From Halieaceae bacterium UBA4438 (GTDB taxonomy: Bacteria; Pseudomonadota; Gammaproteobacteria; Pseudomonadales; Halieaceae), in assembly GCA_002390485.1 (NCBI GenBank), contig DGPO01000039.1, positions 1-7,763 of the forward strand: 7,763 nucleotides of DNA. Reading direction: 5' to 3'. Shown here one piece after another: positions 1-6,750 of the stretch. The first letter of the stretch is position 1. Every line of letters starts with the position of its first letter. Under the pieces are notes generated by a model. That model saw nothing but the letters and a program-made list of their open reading frames with translations. It was not told the origin of the DNA and made no database searches. The position numbers were made by a program, and so were the translations under genes.

Positions 1-164
1 AGCAGCGTTTTGGGAACCCTCTCTATACTGACGTTTGCTGAACTGACATGTGAATCCTCAGCCATTGTATTCAGCACCGTCAGCATCCCCATAGTCAGCA
101 CCGCAGCGCTCAGAAGTGTGACCCAGCCAGATCGTCCCCATAAGGCTCTTCTCCAAGGCTGCAT
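1..164 (-). CDS. Secreted protein of unknown function, N-terminal part only
   Basis: The first 54 codons of a leftward gene whose remainder lies outside the window. The product is not recognised. Its N terminus looks like a Sec signal peptide: arginines at residues 5, 6 and 11, a hydrophobic core at about 14-31, and a plausible cleavage site after Ala35 (TMA, then EDS). The mature protein would therefore be periplasmic or outer-envelope. The ATG at 164-162 was chosen because a GAGGG ribosome binding site lies 8 nt upstream and the signal peptide begins exactly there. An ATG at 172 is in another frame and soon meets a stop. The gene begins 46 nt after the betB stop on the same strand with no terminator between, so it may be co-transcribed with betB. 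A role in betaine or choline handling is only a guess from position. Confidence 0.7.
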   Translation of the reverse strand, partial: MQPWRRALWGRSGWVTLLSAAVLTMGMLTVLNTMAEDSHVSSANVSIERVPKTL

Positions 165-172
165 CGCACCAT

Positions 173-177
173 CCCTC
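173..177 (-). promoter_or_regulatory. Ribosome binding site (GAGGG) of the exported protein gene
   Basis: GAGGG on the minus strand, 8 nt before the ATG at 164. It supports a start that would otherwise be easy to miss, because the gene is truncated by the window edge. Confidence 0.6.
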
Positions 178-210
178 AACAGACACGCCAGGTAACGACT
201 TGCGCCAACA

Positions 211-1707
211 TCAGTAAGTGCGCTCAACCGCACCCAGATTGGCGTAAATAGTTTTTGTCTGAGTAAAGTGCTCAATGGTCTGCAGTCCATTCTCCCTGCC
301 GATACCTGACTCCTTGTAGCCTCCAAACGGAATCTCTGCCGGCGTGATGTTGTACTCGTTGATCCAGACAATACCGGCTTTAAGCGCGTTCGCAACGCGA
401 TGAGCGCGTGCAAAGTTCTGGGTGAAGACGGCGGCGGCGAGACCAAATCGGGTCTCGTTAGCACGTGCCACCACAGGGTCCTCGTCACTAAACTTGAGAA
501 CCGTCATCACAGGGCCAAACACCTCCTGAGTGACCACAGGATGGTCGTCACTGTGGGCAACGACCACTGCCGGAGAGACAAAATACCCGTCGGTCGTTGT
601 GCCCGTGGTGCCGCCACAGAGGAGATCGACCTCCGACGAGGTTCTGACCTGCTTCACGTAGTCGATTACTTTGTCGCGCTGTTGTGCCGAGACCAACGGT
701 CCCATTTGGGTCTCAGGATCAAACGGATCGCCCAATACAATGGCGCAAGATCGCCGCACAACCTCGTCAACAAACGAATCAAAAATTGCTTCATGAACAA
801 ATACACGGGTGCCGTTGGAGCACACTTGGCCCGTTGAATAAAAATTACCCGCAAGCGCCGCATTCACCGCGCTTTCGAAATCACAGTCGTCAAAAATTAC
901 AATCGGTGACTTTCCACCCAGCTCTAAGGTGACCTTTTTGAGCGTCTGCGCCGCCATTGCCGCAACACGCTTCCCCGTAGCCACCGAGCCCGTCAAAGAG
1001 ACTTTCGCCACGTTCGGATGCTGGACCAGCGCGGCACCCACGTCGCCAGCACCTAAAACCACGTTAAATACACCCTCTGGCAGACCCGCTTCTCGATAAA
1101 TCTGGGCAAGCCTTAAGGCCGTCAGTGGTGTGACCTCCGACGGCTTAAAGACCATCGTATTTCCACACGCTAACGCGGGCGCCGACTTCCAGAGTGCAAT
1201 TTGAATGGGGTAGTTCCACGCGCCAATTGCGGCGCATACACCCAAAGGCTCTCTGCGCATAATGGCGAAGGCTTCCGGTGGCAAATCGACCTGTGAGCCC
1301 TGCAAGCTTTGAGTCACACCCGCATAGTACTCGAGCACTTCAACACCGCTGATGACGTCGACCGCTGAGGTCTCTTGAATGGCTTTTCCAGTATCCAAGG
1401 TTTCAAGTTCCGCCAACTCCTGGTTCCGCTCGCGCAACAGCACCGCAGCGCGTCGCAAAATGGCGCCGCGCTCGGCCGCGGGCGTCTGTGACCAAGCGAG
1501 GAATGCCTGCTCGGCCGCCGCTACTGCCGCGTCTACCAGCGCGGGATCTGCAACCTCGACGTCGCAGATAACATGGCCTGTTCCCGGGTGCTGAGTTTGA
1601 AAAGTGGCGCCCGAGTTCGAGCTCACAAACTGACCATTCACGAAGCTTCGCTGTCGCTCCAGCGTGGATTGTTGATGGTAAAACCGGGAGGGCTCTGTCG
1701 TACTCAT
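211..1707 (-). CDS. betB: Betaine aldehyde dehydrogenase (BetB)
   Basis: A 498-residue NAD(P)-dependent aldehyde dehydrogenase predicted to oxidise betaine aldehyde to glycine betaine, the second step from choline to this osmoprotectant, in the cytoplasm. It follows Escherichia coli BetB (about 490 residues) along its whole length. Shared segments include LETLDTGKA at about 101-109, EPLGVCAAIGAWNYPIQIA at 153-171 and KPSEVTPLTAL at 188-198. Expected active-site residues are visible: Asn165, Lys188, the general base Glu262 in LELGGKSP, and the nucleophile Cys296 in GQVCSNGTRVF. The C-terminal segment PFGGYKESGIGREN (460-473) is typical of the group. The ATG at 1707 sits behind a modest GATGAG ribosome site. 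The gene is intact. It is divergent from an MHS-family transporter and followed by an exported protein; betA, betI and betT are not in the window. A related omega-amino aldehyde substrate cannot be excluded. Confidence 0.93.
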   Translation of the reverse strand: MSTTEPSRFYHQQSTLERQRSFVNGQFVSSNSGATFQTQHPGTGHVICDVEVADPALVDAAVAAAEQAFLAWSQTPAAERGAILRRAAVLLRERNQELAELETLDTGKAIQETSAVDVISGVEVLEYYAGVTQSLQGSQVDLPPEAFAIMRREPLGVCAAIGAWNYPIQIALWKSAPALACGNTMVFKPSEVTPLTALRLAQIYREAGLPEGVFNVVLGAGDVGAALVQHPNVAKVSLTGSVATGKRVAAMAAQTLKKVTLELGGKSPIVIFDDCDFESAVNAALAGNFYSTGQVCSNGTRVFVHEAIFDSFVDEVVRRSCAIVLGDPFDPETQMGPLVSAQQRDKVIDYVKQVRTSSEVDLLCGGTTGTTTDGYFVSPAVVVAHSDDHPVVTQEVFGPVMTVLKFSDEDPVVARANETRFGLAAAVFTQNFARAHRVANALKAGIVWINEYNITPAEIPFGGYKESGIGRENGLQTIEHFTQTKTIYANLGAVERTY

Positions 1708-1798
1708 GGACTCATCTCATTCTGCGTTGGTGGTCAGACCGAGCAATGATTGCACAGATTCGACCACGCGTCCGAGCCCTTCCTGCACCGTGCGTGTG

Positions 1799-1827
1799 TT
1801 GACCCATGCGCCAGCAACGTATTAGAT
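1799..1827 (+). promoter_or_regulatory. Candidate sigma70-type promoter for the MHS transporter
   Basis: TTGACC at 1799-1804 is followed after 17 nt by TTAGAT at 1822-1827. The -35 matches consensus at 5 of 6 positions, but the -10 only at 3 of 6. It lies about 70 nt before the transporter start. Its -10 overlaps the -10 proposed for betB on the other strand. Found by eye only. Confidence 0.3.
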
Positions 1828-1849
1828 GCATCACGAGACGTACGCCCAA
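1821..1849 (-). promoter_or_regulatory. Candidate sigma70-type promoter for betB
   Basis: On the minus strand, TTGGGC (1849-1844) is followed after 17 nt by TCTAAT (1826-1821), a 5-of-6 match to the -10 consensus with a poor -35. It lies about 115 nt upstream of the betB start. It covers the palindrome GATGCATC (1825-1832), which could be an operator, but an 8-bp palindrome is expected by chance about once in 256 bp. Confidence 0.3.
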
Positions 1850-1895
1850 GATCCTCTGCGTGCGCACCGATGAAGACATAATAAGAGAGACGACA

Positions 1896-3227
1896 ATGAG
1901 CGACACTTCTGAGCCCAATCAAGAGCAGAACCAAGAACAAAATATGCGTCGGGTTGCGATGACCTCGCTTGCGGGTACCAGTATCGAGTGGTACGACTTC
2001 TTCCTTTACGGCACGGCAGCCGCGGTGATTTTTCCAAAGGCGTTTTTTCCGCAAGATCTGCCCACCATGGTTCTCCTGATTATTAGCTTCAGCACCCTGG
2101 CGGTCGGATTTTTAGCGCGACCGTTGGGCGGCATTGTCTTTGGCCATTTCGGAGATCGAATCGGGCGCAAGCGCACATTGGTCGTTGCACTGATGATGAT
2201 GGGGGTTGCGACAACTCTGATCGGTCTCTTACCAACCTATTCCTCCATTGGCATTGCTGCGCCGCTTATGCTCGTTGCTCTGCGATTCGTTCAGGGATTT
2301 GCCATTGGTGGGCAGTGGGGTGGCGCCATGCTACTGGTGACCGAGAGCGCACCGGCGGACCAGCGGGGCTGGTATGGCGCCTATGCGCAAGCCGGAGCAC
2401 CCATTGGCGTCATTCTTGCAAACCTTGCATTTATTGGGGTGAGTAGCTCGATGAGTGATGAGGCCTTCATGGACTGGGGTTGGCGGCTTCCGTTTATTGC
2501 CAGCATTGTGCTGATTGGCATCTCCATGTACATCCAACTCAAGATCGAAGATACCGAGGCATTTAGGTCCTTAAGCGATGCGCAAACAGACAGCGACACT
2601 GCACCGCAAGTGGTAGAACGCTCACCCGTCATCGTGGCGATTCGCAAGTACCCAAAACGTATCATGTTGGCCGCAGGTGCTTTTTTGTCCGTTCAGGTCA
2701 CCTTTTACATTTTAATCGCGTTCGTCATCGCTTACGGCATGAACTCCCCCTCCGTTGAACTCTCACGCGACACGATGCTCACCGCAGTGCTGATTGCAGC
2801 CGCCTTTATGGTGCCCACTCAGTTCTACTTTTCGGGTCTATCCGATCGAATAGGTCGCAAGAGTGTCTATCGCTGGGGTGCAATTCTCACCGGCGTTTGG
2901 GGCTTTGCCCTGTTCCCACTGATCGATACCGGCAGCCCTATTCTGATCTGCGTCGCAATTACCATGGGTCTCTTGTTTTTGGGTATGCAGTACGGCCCTC
3001 AAGCAGCCTATTTCACTGAATTATTCAGCACCGAGGTCCGTTACTCAGGCGCGTCGTTAGGCTATCAAATCGGTGCGATTGTCGGCGGTGCACTTGCACC
3101 AACGATCGCTGTGCTCTTGTGGAATAACTTCGGCATCTTCTACGTGTCGGTCTACATCCTGATCGCAGCGTTAATGACTTTATGGTCACTCTCACAACTC
3201 GAGGAAACAAAAGGCAACAGTCTTTAG
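1896..3227 (+). CDS. MHS-family (metabolite:H+ symporter) major facilitator transporter
   Basis: A 443-residue inner-membrane transporter of the major facilitator superfamily, in the MHS group that includes ShiA and ProP. The signature SIEWYDFFLYG occurs at about residues 29-39. MFS motif A, GHFGDRIGRKR, is at 83-93 between the second and third helices, and its repeat in the second half, GLSDRIGRK, is at 314-322. Further group features are GGQWGGAMLLVTE at 138-150 and YGPQAAYFTELF at 366-377. About twelve hydrophobic segments are present. The start is the ATG at 1896, preceded by AGAGAGA with a 5-nt spacer. An in-frame ATG at 1806 would add 30 residues that are strongly charged and unlike the family. 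The hydrophilic N terminus carries a short NQEQ tandem repeat. The substrate is unknown; position opposite betB makes choline, betaine or a related zwitterion a reasonable guess, and members also carry dicarboxylates or shikimate. Confidence 0.9.
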   Translation: MSDTSEPNQEQNQEQNMRRVAMTSLAGTSIEWYDFFLYGTAAAVIFPKAFFPQDLPTMVLLIISFSTLAVGFLARPLGGIVFGHFGDRIGRKRTLVVALMMMGVATTLIGLLPTYSSIGIAAPLMLVALRFVQGFAIGGQWGGAMLLVTESAPADQRGWYGAYAQAGAPIGVILANLAFIGVSSSMSDEAFMDWGWRLPFIASIVLIGISMYIQLKIEDTEAFRSLSDAQTDSDTAPQVVERSPVIVAIRKYPKRIMLAAGAFLSVQVTFYILIAFVIAYGMNSPSVELSRDTMLTAVLIAAAFMVPTQFYFSGLSDRIGRKSVYRWGAILTGVWGFALFPLIDTGSPILICVAITMGLLFLGMQYGPQAAYFTELFSTEVRYSGASLGYQIGAIVGGALAPTIAVLLWNNFGIFYVSVYILIAALMTLWSLSQLEETKGNSL

Positions 3228-3254
3228 TGGGTCCCGACTGGGGTGACTCAGCGG

Positions 3255-3284
3255 GGTGATGAGTCGCCGCAGGCGCTCATCGCC
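3255..3284. terminator. Strong hairpin between convergent genes, possible bidirectional terminator
   Basis: The arms GGTGATGAG (3255-3263) and CTCATCGCC (3276-3284) pair over 9 bp with one G-U wobble. Within them CGCC (3265-3268) pairs with GGCG (3272-3275) around a GCA loop, leaving one bulged T at 3264. It lies 27 nt after the transporter stop and directly abuts the stop codon of the convergent CoA-binding gene, as expected for a shared terminator. Neither strand has a T-tract after the stem, so it is not a canonical intrinsic terminator and may instead protect RNA ends. Confidence 0.45.
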
Positions 3285-3716
3285 TCACGAGATTAAGGCA
3301 CAAGATCGTAACCGGGGTAGCTCCTGAGCGGGGCACTTATCCACGACTAAATCGAGACCCTGATTAAGCGCGTCAGTCTCGGCCGCAACGTTGCGAACGC
3401 CCAGCTGCGTCCAAAGGACGGATGCGCCTATGGCCACCGTTTCACTGACGATAGAAGGTAGCGCGGCGCCTTCTCTAAACACATCGACCATGTCAATGGC
3501 ATGCGGTATGTCAGACAGCCGTGCAACCACCATCTGACCTTGCAGTATTTGCCCTGCCAGACCCGGATTGACGGGTGTCACTTGAAAACCCTCTTCGAGC
3601 AGAAATGCCAAGACTTTGTAGCTGGGTCGGTCAGGCTTGTGGCTCGCGCCGACCAGTGCGATGTGCGCCACCCGTGTCAATACGTCAGCGAGGTCCCTGT
3701 CGCGCTCTATGAGCAC
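3285..3716 (-). CDS. CoA-binding protein, YccU-like (CoA_binding_2 family)
   Basis: A small cytoplasmic Rossmann-fold protein of the CoA-binding family related to YccU and the N-terminal domain of succinyl-CoA synthetase alpha. Numbered from the GTG at 3716, it has 143 residues. Visible landmarks are the nucleotide loop ALVGAS (20-25) followed by KPDRPSY, then VNPGLAG (49-55), DMVDVFR (75-81), LWTQLGV (101-107) and VVDKCP (124-129), together covering the whole family. The biochemical role of such stand-alone proteins is poorly defined. The GTG is preferred because it lies 4 nt after the TAA of the upstream crotonase gene, giving coupled translation and a normal length. An ATG at 3779 would add 21 residues that overlap the crotonase coding sequence and lack family resemblance. 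The pairing suggests both proteins act on the same acyl-CoA pool, which is inference. Confidence 0.85.
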   Translation of the reverse strand: MLIERDRDLADVLTRVAHIALVGASHKPDRPSYKVLAFLLEEGFQVTPVNPGLAGQILQGQMVVARLSDIPHAIDMVDVFREGAALPSIVSETVAIGASVLWTQLGVRNVAAETDALNQGLDLVVDKCPAQELPRLRSCALIS

Positions 3717-3720
3717 GTGC

Positions 3721-4512
3721 TTAGCGCCACTCGGGTGATCGCTTGTCAAAGAATGCTTTGACGCCCTGCTTTGACTCATCCGACGTCATCGCCTGCACCA
3801 TCACACGATTTGCGTGCTCAAATGCGTCGTTCAACGGCATTTCGATTTGCGTATAAAACGCCGTTTTCCCATCACGAATACTTTGAGGGGACCGCGATGC
3901 AATCCGCTCAGCTAACTGGCGCGTTTCCTCAACAACATTTTCAGGAGCGACGTGGCGATTGATCAGTCCAAAACGCTCAGCATCTTGAGCACCGAAAAAC
4001 TCACCGGTCAGGGCCATCTCGAGCGCGTGTTTCCGAGAAAGGTTTCGGCCAATACCCACCAACGGCGTCGTGCAAAATGCACCCAGGTTGACTCCAGGCG
4101 TACAAAAGGACGCATTCGAGCTCGCAATGGCAAGATCGCATGAAGAGACCAGCTGACAGCCTGCGGCAGTAGCGGTGCCCTCAACGCAGGCAATAACGGC
4201 TTTGGGACCGTGAACAATACGCTGCATCATTGTCGCGCAGAGCTCGAGTATGGAGAGTACACGCGCTTGCCAGGCCGCTTTGGATTCCTCCGGACGCTTC
4301 GCCATCTCGCTGAGGTCGTGCCCCGCCGAAAATACTGGGCCTTTCGCTGCGATCACAATACAGCGAACCTCGTCAGTGGCATACGCCATCTCAAGCGACG
4401 CGGTGACCTCGGTCAGCATGTCGCTCGAAAGTGGATTGCGTTGTTCTTGATTGCTGAGCGTGAGCCACAGCACACCACGTTCTATTTTTTTTTCGATCAA
4501 CGCCGTCTTCAT
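3721..4512 (-). CDS. Enoyl-CoA hydratase/isomerase (crotonase) family protein, ECHDC3-like
   Basis: A 263-residue cytoplasmic crotonase-fold protein. The acyl-CoA binding and oxyanion-hole segment FSAGHDLSEM is at 61-70, and the second segment TAAGCQLVSSCDLAIAS at 115-131. The region CTPGVNLGAFCTTP (137-150) and the C-terminal FFDKRSPEWR closely resemble the ECHDC3 subgroup rather than classical hydratases. In classical enoyl-CoA hydratase, two glutamates (GGGCEL and QPEI) carry out hydration. Here they are Gln120 (GCQL) and Gly140 (TPGV), so ordinary crotonyl-CoA hydratase activity is unlikely; the real reaction is unknown. The ATG at 4512 has a GGGAG ribosome site 7 nt upstream. It is followed by the CoA-binding gene after 4 nt, and lies 80 nt downstream of the SGNH gene, with its own possible promoter in between. 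A run of nine A occupies codons 7-10. Confidence 0.88.
   Translation of the reverse strand: MKTALIEKKIERGVLWLTLSNQEQRNPLSSDMLTEVTASLEMAYATDEVRCIVIAAKGPVFSAGHDLSEMAKRPEESKAAWQARVLSILELCATMMQRIVHGPKAVIACVEGTATAAGCQLVSSCDLAIASSNASFCTPGVNLGAFCTTPLVGIGRNLSRKHALEMALTGEFFGAQDAERFGLINRHVAPENVVEETRQLAERIASRSPQSIRDGKTAFYTQIEMPLNDAFEHANRVMVQAMTSDESKQGVKAFFDKRSPEWR
4485..4493 (-). repeat. A9 homopolymer inside the start of the crotonase gene
   Basis: Nine consecutive A on the coding (minus) strand at codons 7-10, encoding Glu-Lys-Lys-Ile. Runs this long can cause polymerase or ribosome slippage, which here would shift the frame just after initiation. The reading frame is intact as given. Confidence 0.6.
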
Positions 4513-4541
4513 CGGTCGTCTCCCAAATCCTTAAGACTTCG

Positions 4542-4570
4542 ATTTAACAGAAGAATGCGCTCAGAGGCAA
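4542..4570 (-). promoter_or_regulatory. Candidate promoter for the crotonase/CoA-binding pair
   Basis: On the minus strand, TTGCCT (4570-4565) and TTAAAT (4547-4542) are separated by 17 nt, each matching the sigma70 consensus at 4 of 6 positions. It lies 30 nt before the crotonase ATG, in the 80-nt gap after the SGNH gene. It suggests the pair can be expressed independently of the SGNH gene. Confidence 0.35.
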
Positions 4571-4592
4571 AGCTCAGGGACGATTAAGCAGT

Positions 4593-6671
4593 TCAGCGAC
4601 GCTGCTGCCACGCGGCGGCGGCGACCTTGTCGCCACCCAGGGTCATAATCTGACCCATCCGCCGTCCCAGCATGGGGTAGTTCGCACTCTCTCCCGAACT
4701 AATCAGCTGCTCAGCATAGGCCTCAGCACTCGTCAAATAACGCTCGGTCGCAGTCTTATCGCCCGCCGTCACACTGTGTTTAATCAAATTGCCATAGGCG
4801 CGCAAACTCATTCCTATCTGCTCTGGGTAGGCACGGGGAATAGATAACAACAAGTCGGTGGCTTCCTGAATGTTACCGACTTTTAGATGCGCGGTGCCCA
4901 ACCAGCCCATGGCCTCAACGATGAATTCTTCACGTCCACGGGTGTAGTGCAGGGATCGCTCAAGTACGGGAATGACATCGCGCCAACGACCGTCCTGACT
5001 CAACAAATTCGCCAAGTTGATCTGACTTTCTCGGTTGTGTGGATAAAGTTCGTTAAGCGCTTCGAGGTGGTAATACTGCGCCTGCTTGTTCTTTAAATAC
5101 CGCGCTAAAGCCGCCATCTCAAAATGCAGTTTCCAATCGCCGACACCCTCTGTTAACACGCGCTGTCGTCGTCGAACAACGTCTTTAGGCTCGCCAACCT
5201 CGCCCTGAACTTTGGACAATTCAATGGCGAGAAAGGCTAGGTAGTCCTGATAATTGCTTTGCCCAGGGAAGGGGGGTTGGTCCGCCATACCCTGAAGATT
5301 TTCAATGTTCTCAACGGTTTCATGGTTAGGAAACCCAATCCGGGCGGCGACCTCGTCGTTGCTCAGCGTTGCACGCGGCGCGCTGGCTGCGAGATGACGC
5401 GCTATTGCTCGAGAAAACACCTTGGCGAGCACTGCATTGCCCTCAAAGTCGTAGTGAACGTGTTCTACCAGCAAGTTCCAACCTGGCGAGTATGGCGCGC
5501 TCGCTTGATCAAAAGCCTTGAGGCTATGGACAAAACTGACTTGGTCTTGAGGGTAGTCTGCTGCCACGCGCTCAATTGTGGCATTGATGCGTGTATCGGC
5601 TCTGAATCTGAGCCCATCAAGGTCGAGTGCGCGCTCATAGTGGACGCGCGCTACTGTGTATTGACCCTGCTTTTCAAGACTGGTCCCCAACTGGAAGTGC
5701 GTATCTGCATGCCCATCATCAAGGAGCAGTGCCTGCTGCCAAAGGTCTTGAGCGACACGCCATCGGCCGTTGAGTGCTTGCGCGCGCGCTTGATCACGCA
5801 GGGAATCAAACTGTGCTCGGTCGCGCTGAGAAAGGTCATTGGCTGCGACGGATAAAAACGGCGCTGACTGCCGCAAATTGACGGGCACCGTCGACAAAAC
5901 AACATGCATACCCTTGGCGTTGAGCGCGTCGACAATGTCTCGGAGATTTTCTTCAAAGTGATCGTACACGGCGGCCATCCGCGGATCGCTCTCAGGCACA
6001 GCGTTATCGACAAACATCTGCATGCCCTGCCATTCGAGATCGGCCTTCGCGTCTGAGCGCTTAACCTCATTAAGTGAGCGGTCAAAAAGCTGCCAAAGGC
6101 GGGTGCGTTTCAGCGCTTGTAGGGTCCTGATACCGGTCATACTCGATAAAAAATTCTGGTTAAATGTGCCCGGTCCATAAGGTCCTACGACCTCGTTATT
6201 GCCCATCAACACAACGGCCACGTCAGCCGAGTTCGAAGGCAGCGTGTTAGCCACCTCATAGACCACATGCGAGTTCACGGAAGTCATGGCCGTATTGACG
6301 ACCTCGACGTGTTTATTGGGAAACAGGGCATTGAGCTGCGTCGCCAAAAGTCGATCAACACCGTGGTTTTTGTGGGGAAAACCCATCGCTGCCGAACCAC
6401 CCAGCACGTAAACGCGAAGACGATCGTCGTGATCCGTCTGCTCGAACGTGTTTTGCAGCGGACCCACATTGAGTGACGGTGGATAAAACTGATCCGCAAA
6501 ATCGGGGTTCTCTTGAAAGTAGGATTGACCGTCAATATCGATCGTATTGAAGTACTCGTAATGGGTGCCCACACCTGCGACACGCAGGGCCAATTCGAGC
6601 ACTATAAAAAATAACAGCGGTATGACCACAACCGTTATGATCGTAAACAACGTGTTTCGTGTGTTTGACAC
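4593..6671 (-). CDS. Membrane-anchored SGNH/GDSL hydrolase-like protein with TPR repeats
   Basis: A 692-residue protein. Residues 7-32 form one membrane segment that works as a signal anchor, so the rest should face the periplasm. The SGNH fold is read from block I VLGGSAAMG (89-97, nucleophile Ser93), block III GNNE (157-160, Asn158) and block V EHVHYDFEGN (403-412). His406 is the likely catalytic base; its usual Asp partner position is Glu403. Two TPR-like units at about 293-351 interrupt the fold between blocks III and V, and further helical TPR-like repeats fill about 510-690. A plausible role is as esterase or acyltransferase on envelope or exported glycans, with TPRs docking partners; the substrate is unknown. 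The GTG at 6671 is chosen because AAAGGA lies 9 nt upstream and an in-frame TAA occurs three codons before it. It is divergent from a carbamoyltransferase. Confidence 0.85.
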   Translation of the reverse strand: MSNTRNTLFTIITVVVIPLLFFIVLELALRVAGVGTHYEYFNTIDIDGQSYFQENPDFADQFYPPSLNVGPLQNTFEQTDHDDRLRVYVLGGSAAMGFPHKNHGVDRLLATQLNALFPNKHVEVVNTAMTSVNSHVVYEVANTLPSNSADVAVVLMGNNEVVGPYGPGTFNQNFLSSMTGIRTLQALKRTRLWQLFDRSLNEVKRSDAKADLEWQGMQMFVDNAVPESDPRMAAVYDHFEENLRDIVDALNAKGMHVVLSTVPVNLRQSAPFLSVAANDLSQRDRAQFDSLRDQARAQALNGRWRVAQDLWQQALLLDDGHADTHFQLGTSLEKQGQYTVARVHYERALDLDGLRFRADTRINATIERVAADYPQDQVSFVHSLKAFDQASAPYSPGWNLLVEHVHYDFEGNAVLAKVFSRAIARHLAASAPRATLSNDEVAARIGFPNHETVENIENLQGMADQPPFPGQSNYQDYLAFLAIELSKVQGEVGEPKDVVRRRQRVLTEGVGDWKLHFEMAALARYLKNKQAQYYHLEALNELYPHNRESQINLANLLSQDGRWRDVIPVLERSLHYTRGREEFIVEAMGWLGTAHLKVGNIQEATDLLLSIPRAYPEQIGMSLRAYGNLIKHSVTAGDKTATERYLTSAEAYAEQLISSGESANYPMLGRRMGQIMTLGGDKVAAAAWQQRR

Positions 6672-6750
6672 TGAACATTATCCTTTGACGATGCGTGATA
6701 CCTTAATCAACGCACCGAAGTTTCCCTAGAGCGGCGATAGTTAACCTGCA
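6672..6750. promoter_or_regulatory. Divergent intergenic region between the SGNH and carbamoyltransferase genes
   Basis: These 79 nt must hold the 5' signals of both genes. Two direct copies of TTTGAC start 20 bp apart (6664 and 6684), about two helical turns; the first overlaps the SGNH start codon. TTGACA and TTGACG could be -35 elements for the rightward gene, but no convincing -10 follows at normal spacing. No clear terminator or riboswitch is seen. Confidence 0.3.
6681..6686 (-). promoter_or_regulatory. Ribosome binding site (AAAGGA) of the SGNH gene
   Basis: AAAGGA on the minus strand, 9 nt before the GTG at 6671. It decides for this unusual start over an out-of-frame ATG at 6678. Confidence 0.55.

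Noticed and set aside
10..195. Rightward frame of 61 residues
   Set aside because: It lies opposite the signal-peptide gene, has no good ribosome site and no family resemblance, whereas the minus strand reads as a convincing N terminus.
400..837. Rightward frame of 145 residues inside betB
   Set aside because: Antisense shadow of a strongly conserved enzyme; its residue composition looks random.
1806..1895. Upstream ATG extending the transporter by 30 residues
   Set aside because: The extension is highly charged, unlike MHS proteins, and lacks a ribosome site, while the ATG at 1896 has one. The extension would also overlap the proposed promoter.
1734..2054. Leftward frame of 106 residues across the betB-transporter gap
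   Set aside because: It overlaps the conserved start of the transporter on the other strand and shows no domain or ribosome site.
4210..4587. Rightward frame of 125 residues
   Set aside because: Shadow of the crotonase gene, continuing into the short gap; arginine-rich with no recognisable motif.
5259..5855. Rightward frame of 198 residues, rich in cysteine
   Set aside because: Fully antisense to the SGNH/TPR gene. The cysteines are not in regular metal-binding spacing and no ribosome site is evident.
5651..6085. Leftward frame of 144 residues inside the SGNH gene
   Set aside because: Alternative frame of the same strand as the real gene, with no domain.
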